NCBI GenBank assembly: GCA_963576565.1
Contig: OY755044.1
Coordinates: forward strand, 40,693,235-40,757,234
DNA from: Aspidapion aeneum
Lineage: Eukaryota > Arthropoda > Insecta > Coleoptera > Brentidae
Direction of reading: 5' to 3'
Length of the DNA: 64,000 bases
Shown one piece after another: positions 56,597-64,000 of this stretch. The number at the start of each line of letters is the position of its first letter. Position 1 is the first letter of the stretch. Made by a program: the position numbers and the translations under genes. Under the pieces are notes generated by a model. It ran no database searches, was not told the DNA's origin, and worked only from the letters and a program-made list of their open reading frames with translations.

Positions 56597-58730
56597 ACTC
56601 TTGACTACTAATTTTCACTTGTCCCAAGTAAGAAAAAATGAAAAAAGCATGGCACATTGATTGCCTTGTTTTTTTTAATTTTTAGGTAAAAAAGTTTTAT
56701 TTACATTTTTTAATTTTAGAAGCAGTTAAAAGAAATGAAGTACAAACTCCAGAAAGCAAACCAGAATGGGGCCCATTTGCCCAGCCCTTGGGAATGTCAG
56801 CAAGGAAGCCAAAAAGGGGGTCTGCTTGCAATTGACTCCTACTCATTTTACACATTTTTTTTTATAATTATTAAAATTAAATTATATAATGTACAGGGAA
56901 TTAAACATCTTTGCTTTATTACCATGAATGTACGGTAGTGGCGGTTAGCACCCTTAAAGGTTCTAACCTGGCACATAGGCATGCCTTTCTGGGTATGTTG
57001 TGCTGTGTACTTACTGTGTATGACTCGGATAACAGTTTAAATTCTATCTAGTAAATAGAACCCAGTAGACTTCAAAATATATTTTAGGCCAGAAACTTAG
57101 TCATGATATACCACATAAATACAGAGAGCCACAATGTGCCTGCACTAGCTGTTAGTTCAAAATAGGCACTCCATATACCATACCTTTTGACAATCAACAG
57201 GGTACGGAGAGCCACAATGTGCCTGCACTAGCTGTTCTATATTTTTTTACCTACTGGTCAAAGCTTGTCCGTTACCAGACTACCCATGGGTCAAGGTTTC
57301 TTTAGTTAGCTCTTACGACAGGCCTGGGGGTTACCTTGGTGCTATTATGCATATTCATAATCTAAAAAAATCTAATAAGAAAGGGGCCCCTCTTGCCTCC
57401 CCAACCCCCATGAATGTAAAATAATAAGTTTGGAATTATTGTTATAGAAATAGCGGTGAATGTATTAACATTAACATTTAAATCTATGTTTTTATATTAA
57501 TGTTTGTAATTTGAAATAGCATGATTGGCTAATAAAGATTTATTCAATTCAAGTCAATACACCATTGTATCAAATGTGTATTACATTGGTGAGTGGTCCA
57601 ACAGAAGGGTTCCAGAGATACAACAAAAAGGAGGACAATTTAGATTTTTTGAACATATATTGTATAGACTTAAAAAATTAATTAGGCAGTATATGGTTTT
57701 CTTTTACAAAAAAATGTTTTTTTTTCTAACATGCCAAAATAAAAGTTTTTTGTACCTCTAAGGATTTTTCGAAATACATTCTTTAAAATAAATGGAAATT
57801 CTTGAGAAACCATATTTATTACACAATTACCAAAATAGTTTTTTACTTAGTTATGTAATACACTAGAATGTGCCCTTTGTATTTAAAGTTCTCTAGAAAA
57901 AGGGGGAGAGGTGATCGCCTCCATCCTCTCTGGGATCACCACTGGTAAGGCAGGCCTTAGTAGGAATAGGTAGAGGAAATTTTTGTTATTAAGGTAACTA
58001 GGTAAATAAAAACAAGAAATTTATTTATTTAGTTATTTAACTAATAAACTGGCTTCTTAATGCCCAGGGTGCAGCATCCTAGAGGGCCCAATACAATGGG
58101 TTACACAAGTGGGTCCATACCTTTTTGAGAGCCTGGCCTGATTATGTGCTAAGTTAAACCAATTCTACAGTACTTACTAAAAAATTTGTACACTTGCTGT
58201 CGGCAGCTCACATAGTGCATAATGATGACAAAGTTAGTGCTTAATTATATATCATCTATTAATGCTAAGCAGGCAGAAAAATGGAGGACCAATGTACCAA
58301 AATCAAGCATTATGTTTGTCCATGGTGCATTATGTTGTTATATACACCAGCCCTTGAGTTACAACAAAAAACAGACAGACTGATGAAAAAATTTTGACAG
58401 CACTTTTAAGGTTCACTCAGGACTGATAAGTACCAGGCAGGAACCCCTTGTAATGGCTTCATTGTGTGCCCCCTGACAAGGCATCGCACCAGGGTTTCAA
58501 GGAACCAGTCACTGTTTACCCAACTTTAGTTCCCTGTCAAAGATAAAGGGATACTCTAAAAGATGGGCAAATAACTATCTTTTATGGCTGTGAGTGGACA
58601 TTTGTTTAAACAAACATCAAATTGCTTGTTTAAATAAAAAACACAACACACAACCAGAGATTAGGTTAGAAAAGAAAACAACAAACAGAAGACACGGTCC
58701 GTAAAGAAACTGGTTGCGTAACTCGGTGTT
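56597..58730. other. Non-coding, unassigned, with one short direct repeat
   Basis: gagagccacaatgtgcctgc and flanking bases occur at 57123 and again at about 57209. Other frames are short and have no protein character. Confidence 0.4.
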
Positions 58731-58734
58731 TAGG

Positions 58735-58856
58735 CGGCCGGGCCGTGACGTCAGGGCTACGTCACAGTTTTGCTAGAAATCAGAAGTCAAACGCTGTTTA
58801 TATCGAAATTTCGTCTTTTGCGAGGAAATTTTGTACATTTTGGGTCTTTTCGTCGT
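58735..58856 (+). promoter_or_regulatory. Possible promoter and first non-coding exon with CRE sites
   Basis: A GC-rich patch contains a full CRE palindrome tgacgtca (58746-58753) and a half site acgtcac (58759-58765). About 90 bp later a good donor cgtcgt/gtaagtg occurs at 58857. CREB-type sites near a start and followed by a 5' splice site suggest a promoter. No transcript is proven and I cannot identify its gene. Confidence 0.35.
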
Positions 58857-59512
58857 GTAAGTGTTTAAATACCTATTACGTTCTTACTATAAATATATTA
58901 AAAACTAACTAAAAGAGTTGGTGAGTTTTTAAATATAATTAAAAATTTTAACAAACACAAATTTTCCTGTGTCAGTTGTTTTCTACCCATACAATGTGGG
59001 TCATACAAGGTTACAAGGGGAGCTGGGACATAGACCTTGGGGGTATGGGTTTTCTCTCTATACTGCATCTGATATCTGCAACCAACACATAATTTTTAAG
59101 ATAACTTTTTGATAGTTATCATCACAATCAGTATAGGCCAGGACAAAGATTATGAAATGAACTTTATATACACATAGAAAATTACTAATAGTTTAAAAAA
59201 TACTCAATGTTGGCTGTTTTTAAGGCGCCTGATGCTAAAAATAGTTCTTAAATGATGTACCTATTACACAGTGTTCACGCACAAGCGTTTTCCATTAATT
59301 TTAAATTTTATACCTATTTTGTTCCCTCCCGCGTATTTCCTTCTTACCCGCAACTGTCTAAATATATTTGGGCACATTGAACACAATGCGCAGGATCAAG
59401 AGAGATTCCAACATGTCCGCTCTCTAAAAAGAACATATTTTCCGTTCTTCCTTACTTTTCAACGAAGTGACAACATTTTCCGGGTTTTAAACTAAAGCTA
59501 ATGACTATTTAG
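58857..59512. other. Non-coding or intron-like, unassigned
   Basis: No element recognised. It would be an intron if the two flanking exon-like pieces belong together. Confidence 0.35.
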
Positions 59513-59588
59513 TGCTACCTTCAATCAACTTGGTAATGATGATGCTGTAAGCAGGGCCCTGCAGAAGAATAACAAGAAAATCGACTCG
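59513..59588 (+). CDS. Orphan candidate exon
   Basis: Between an acceptor-like gactatttag and a strong donor actcg/gtaagtg, one frame reads ATFNQLGNDDAVS, RALQKNNKKIDS. The amphipathic, charged composition looks like real protein and differs from the surrounding AT-rich noise. I do not recognise the protein. It may pair with the putative first exon ending at 58856. Confidence 0.35.
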
Positions 59589-61255
59589 GTAAGTGCCCTA
59601 GCAATAAGCAGTTGTAGATTTCCTTAAACGAACTTATGGCATAACTTTCACCCTTCCTTTCCGATCAATGTTACGCAGGTAATTCCTTCCATACAGTCCA
59701 CTCTTCCTACCCGCTGCGTGAACACACAGCATACCTACCTCTTCATGAAAAAAATTAAACTTAAAAAAAAATAATTTAAAAATTTCGTAAAAATTGAGGA
59801 AAATAATATTGCTGTTAATTTATTTTAAATATTTGATTTATTTTCTCAAAGTTAAAAATACCGAAAATATTCCAAATTAAAAATTACGCTTAGACTACAT
59901 GCTACCAACTAAAATTAAAATACTTACGTAATTTTGAATTTAAAATTTCTTCGTTATTATTTTAAACTTTAGGCAAATTTTTTTTTATAAAATTGTTTAG
60001 AATTAAAAGGCCTATCAGAAAAAAATATAAAATACAGGATATATAAATTTTTTTAAATGTTTTTTGAAAAAAACCAAAAACCGATGCTCTATTTTTTAAA
60101 AATTTAAGTATCTTAAACAGCATTAAAAATTCTACTAGTTTGCCAATTTAAACTTTTTTCTATCTTTATAATAAAAAAGTTAGCAATGGTGGACACTTAA
60201 CTTGGAACACTCTGTATAACGCTCAAGCAGGAGGGAAGGCACATTAGCCTTGCGTTACAGTCGATGTATTTTTTATGATATTTCTTGAAAATGCGTTTTG
60301 TAGGGGTGATCAAAAAAAATCCCTTACTGCCTTATTGACTTTTAGTCATTTTAACTTCCTTTTTTTTAAATTTTTTTGTATAAATTTTACACAAAAAAAT
60401 CTAGTTTTAGTTATTTCCTACCCACCAAAAAAAACCAATAATATGTGCCTAGTTTGCTTTAGAGTTCGGCGTAAAAAATTTCATTAAATTGAACAAGAGA
60501 GTAGGAAAAGTATTTATAATCGTGTCCTGAATCTGATATTTATAAAACTATTGGAATTTTTATCATAAAATTTTAAATGATTTAATTTTGTAATAAATTT
60601 TGGTATTTTTTCGGCTTTTAAATAGACCTATCTCTCTTTCTCTCATAATGTAACGTATAGGTCTTTCTTTATTGACCGTGGAACAGGCAAAATGCCGCGT
60701 CATTGGCTGGGAGTTACCACACAACCGGTTTCTTTACGAACCTTGGATCAGGCATGACAATAAATCTCCTTTTTTCAAGAGTCATAATCGCACTGCTCTT
60801 TTGGCCAAGCATTTTTGGGGGCTGTTCAAAAGTTTTGTAATAAACAGCTTGAAATACAAAATTGCTAAATTGTTGCTTTTTCTAGCTAAATAATAGGAAT
60901 AAGAGCTTAAAATTTATGTTATTTAGCTAGCTAAATTTTAGCATGCTTATAAGCAATTATTTAACTTTAAAAGAGCAAGTCCTGTATAATATTACATCAA
61001 AAGCCATTTCACCCATAAACACCTGCTATCAGAGAGGTTCTATAACTAAAATAATTTCTAAACCACAACTAGCTGTTTTACAGCAAAAACTAAGCTCTGA
61101 CAACACTTTCACAGCAAAGTTTTTGCTTTTAAACTATATTGTCCACTTTGTGTTACTTGGGTCTATTCTATTTGCATCTATAATTTATTTTCTTTCAGAA
61201 TTTATTAACAAAGATTTTGACATTCATCGACGTGGCAGCACCGCCGAGATTTAAA
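59589..61255. other. Non-coding, unassigned, with dispersed repeat copy 2
   Basis: 60248-60340 repeats the family at 53670. ttatttagctagctaaattt near 60918-60940 is a short palindrome. Frames at 60672-60893 and 60943-61254 have no recognisable domain. Confidence 0.4.
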
Positions 61256-61553
61256 AAATCTTTTGTCCCGCTCGATGGTTAGTTACTTTTTTTGTCCACG
61301 GACTTTCTCCGCAACCAATAAACGTCATTTTCGCGTGGAAACCCAAGTCAAACAGTTGCCCGTGCAGAGTTTTCTCAAAAATTTCGCCGCTGGATACGGA
61401 AAATGGACAGTGTGAGCACCGATTTTCACAATCAACTTATCGAATCGAGGCTGAGGAAAGTGCATTTTTGCTTCGAGGTCCAGTAGTGTTCGTGTAGTGG
61501 TACAGAAAGAAAAACGGGAATTTTTTAATTTAGAGATTTTCCAGTTTTTAGAG
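61256..61553 (+). promoter_or_regulatory. Possible 5' exon or promoter region
   Basis: A GC-richer stretch compared with its neighbours, with gcgtggaaac, cgccgctgga and cgaatcgaggctgagg, ends at a strong donor gag/gtaagc at 61554. No long coding frame crosses it on the plus strand. It could be a 5' untranslated exon of a gene that lies mainly to the right, beyond the window. Confidence 0.3.
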
Positions 61554-62027
61554 GTAAGCGCTGTTCCCCATTTCAAACTTATCTTATTTTTAAAATTCCG
61601 CCAAATTGGTACCCTACAAATCAGCGGGTTATATGGGCAATTTTTTTTTAAATGTATTTATTCTGGAACCTCTGTCCTGGATTTCCCTAGACACCCTCTC
61701 TTTGGGGTCATGTTAGGCAATTTGTCCTAGTTATAGGTACTACCAAGGGTACTACCATTTCACAATATAGTTTTTAAAAAAAGTAATCTCATCAACACTT
61801 TTTTAAGGTTATGTAAAAGTAAACAAAAAATTCTAATTTAAGACAAATTCATAGTGAAATAAAAATATATTTTGACCTAGAACAAATTCTCTAAACTTAA
61901 AAAGGTCTACCAAAATCGGACTGTAAACATCTTATTTTATACCTTCCTAAAAAAAAACAACACTTTTCACACAAAAAATCTCTTAAGTTAGTCTAATTTG
62001 ACTTACTGTAAGTTAATGTAAAGTAGA

Positions 62028-62128
62028 GTTTATACAGAAACATGGCATGACATACAACATAACATTACAGAAGGAAAAATGGCTGTTTATACAAAAAACA
62101 TAACATGACAATATAAAGCTTGGTCCAA
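62028..62128. repeat. Dispersed repeat, copy 2
   Basis: Second copy of the 55703-55827 repeat, about 80 percent alike by eye with small deletions. Confidence 0.75.
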
Positions 62129-62745
62129 TCACAGCTTGACTTTTGTTCATGTGATTTTGGAACTTTCAGCTGTCTTTTGTCATTTAGTTTTCTGTTGTTG
62201 TTTTGAAAATATGGACGATGGTTAATTTATTGAACAGGTGCAGGGCTTCCCTGCCCTGTATAATAAAAAAGACAAGTGATACAAAGATAAGAATGCCAAA
62301 AAAAATGGCTTGAACTTCTTATTCATTGGGCGAATTTTAAAGTGCCTTCTTTTTCACACTCTTGTTATACATATAGCACTAGCTGCAAGGCTAATGAGAA
62401 CTAGAAGCTGTACTTCTTCATCCATCTAAAACAAGTATATACATCACTTAAACTAACCAAAGGGCCATCATCACATGTATTAGGGGAGCCCTAATTACCT
62501 GTAACAAAAATGAAAGAAAAAAAGGCTACCTACTTATATGTATTTAAATATCTGACGTTTTGCTTACCTTTTTTGCATAATTATTTCTTTTTTAAACAAA
62601 AAAAACCACATCAAAACTATCCAAACACAATATAAAAGTAGGGTTATGGTAAAAAATCGTAAACAAATGACGTCGCGATGTGATTTCACACAAGACATGA
62701 CTTAAAAAAATTAAAAAGATAAAAGTTGGGCATCTTTTTATGGTA
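62129..62745. other. Non-coding, unassigned
   Basis: No element recognised. Confidence 0.4.
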
Positions 62746-62749
62746 GGTA

Positions 62750-64000
62750 CAGGTAGACCTCGTCAGATGTCTATCAGGGGAAATGAATCGAGCCCTGCCC
62801 TCCATAGATTCCAGGTACTCTCCAACCCGGAGAGTTAGCACCTGTATAGGGTCCCTTTCCCAAGGTTACAGGAGAAGACCACATCGATATGAAAGGCAGA
62901 GAGAATGGACCTCGGTACATAGCGTAGGTGGCAACCCTTTCTTTTAGGGATAGTATAAAAGACCACAGCTGTTGCCTTACAGTATGGCGTTGGCTCGTCA
63001 AAGGCTAGAGGAGAAAAACCTTGATTAAAAATCCTGGCATTAGACTGGTTCTCTAATACTTGTAAAACAAAGCAATTACCAAAAAGCCTAAACAAAGCCT
63101 CGGAGCAATGGATGGAAACTCTCAAAGACGAAAAAAGCAAAGACAAAGGACAATGAATATAGCTACATGGAACGTACAGGGAGTGAATCAAAAGTTGGAC
63201 ATTATTGCAACTGAAGTGCAGAATTGTAAGATCAATATTATTGCACTCACAGAGACAAAAAAGAAAGGAACAGGTACGAATAGTGTCGGCAATTTTGTCC
63301 ATATATTCACTGGAGTCCCAAAAGAAAGCAGAGCAGCCAGAGGGGTATCCTTGTTAATAAAGAAAAATCTAAAGAATAAAATTACAGACTACGATTGCAT
63401 TAGTGAAAACATACTTCGAGTGAACATGAAGATGCTTGGACATAATATAAGCATAATAGTAGTCTACGCACCATCAGATGACGAAAGAGTAGCTACAAAA
63501 CAAATGTTCTTTGACCAACTGGATGAGACTATTACCAAAATCGGTAATACCAGAGAAATAATTATGCTTGGCGATTTTAATAGCCGAACTGGTAGACAAA
63601 CCCAGAGCAAAGTGATAGGACCATTTGGAGAGGAAGTAACAAATGATAATGGCTTAAGACTGATGCAATTGTGTGAAACCCACAACCTAAAAATAAATAA
63701 TGGTTTTTTTTAACATAAGGATATTCATTGATATACCTGGATTCAGCCAACAAGAAATCTTAAATCAATCATTGATTATGCTATAGGTGGACAACACTCG
63801 CAATTAAAATGGTATGATGTGCGGGCACTTCGTGGTGTTACCTGTGGATCTGACCACCATCTGGTAAAAGCAAAAATATTATTCCCTTTAAGAAAAACAA
63901 ATAAGGACGAAAGTATTAGAGAAAATGAAAACCTAGAGTGCATCGAAGACAATCAAAAATACAACTTTAGAAGTCTAGAAAAAAGTACTCAAAGATTGTA
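62750..64000 (+). mobile_element. RTE-like LINE, 5' part, cut by the window edge
   Basis: A GC-richer 5' leader (62750-63107) precedes an APE-type endonuclease frame. The reverse transcriptase should follow beyond 64000. The exact 5' border is not fixed. Confidence 0.8.
63108..64000 (+). pseudogene. RTE-like LINE endonuclease domain
   Basis: An ATG at 63108 opens a frame with the endonuclease motifs in order: NIATWNVQG, LTETKKKG, VVYAPSDDE, GDFNSRTG. It hits TAA at 63711-63713 and TGA at 63729-63731, and then reads on in the same frame with HKDIH, YTWIQPTRNLKSIIDYAI and CGSDHHLVKAKI to the window end. These are the catalytic Asn, Glu, Asp/Asn and Asp-His sites of APE nucleases that nick target DNA for reverse transcription. 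Database entries often label such frames craniofacial development protein 2-like. Two stops make this copy defective. Confidence 0.87.

Noticed and set aside
62835..63302. 155-residue minus-strand frame
   Set aside because: Antisense to the leader and endonuclease frame of the RTE-like LINE, with no domain.

Overview
The window is eukaryotic and most likely from an insect. It is AT-rich, contains a spliced multi-exon gene with GT-AG introns, and is crowded with retroelements of arthropod type (BEL/Pao, Ty3/Gypsy, RTE- and Jockey-like LINEs) and short inverted-repeat elements. A beetle would fit, but the sequence alone does not settle the order. No CRISPR array, operon, rRNA or complete tRNA was seen.

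Layout, left to right. (1) 440-890: about 2.5 copies of a 183-bp tandem repeat. (2) 1182-14637: a decayed plus-strand BEL/Pao element (here BEL1) that lacks its 5' LTR. It is split by a 7.6-kb insertion (4515-12105) flanked by a perfect 8-bp target duplication. The insertion holds a 20-bp minisatellite, a LINE tail, a MITE, a (TA)n tract and a large inverted structure built from a two-phase satellite. (3) 15145-29657: a minus-strand BEL/Pao element (BEL2) with both LTRs and a 5-bp target duplication. A long-arm foldback element (15997-23375) is inserted in its integrase C-terminal region. That foldback is itself interrupted in its loop by a young Ty3/Gypsy element (16268-23077). (4) 29800-44274: a plus-strand host gene for an AN1-type zinc-finger protein, assembled here from eight exons whose splice phases all agree. 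Its introns carry a hAT-like element, MITEs, a SINE-like repeat, more of the satellite, and a 3' LTR fragment. (5) 44275-62740: gene-poor sequence with LINE remnants, several foldback/MITE elements (including a 63-bp perfect palindrome with a 9-bp target duplication), and a few exon- or promoter-like pieces. (6) About 62750-64000: the 5' part of an RTE-like LINE with a long endonuclease reading frame, cut by the window edge.

The insertion order can be read from the nesting. BEL2 (LTRs with about eight substitutions and one 9-bp indel by eye) came before the foldback, which came before the Gypsy element (LTRs with two differences by eye). The Gypsy element is nearly intact: its gag is open and its pol carries one nonsense codon and one single-base frameshift. 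The only host protein gene with good support is the AN1 gene. Its final zinc ligands are separated from the rest of the finger by a 3.7-kb, transposon-filled intron.
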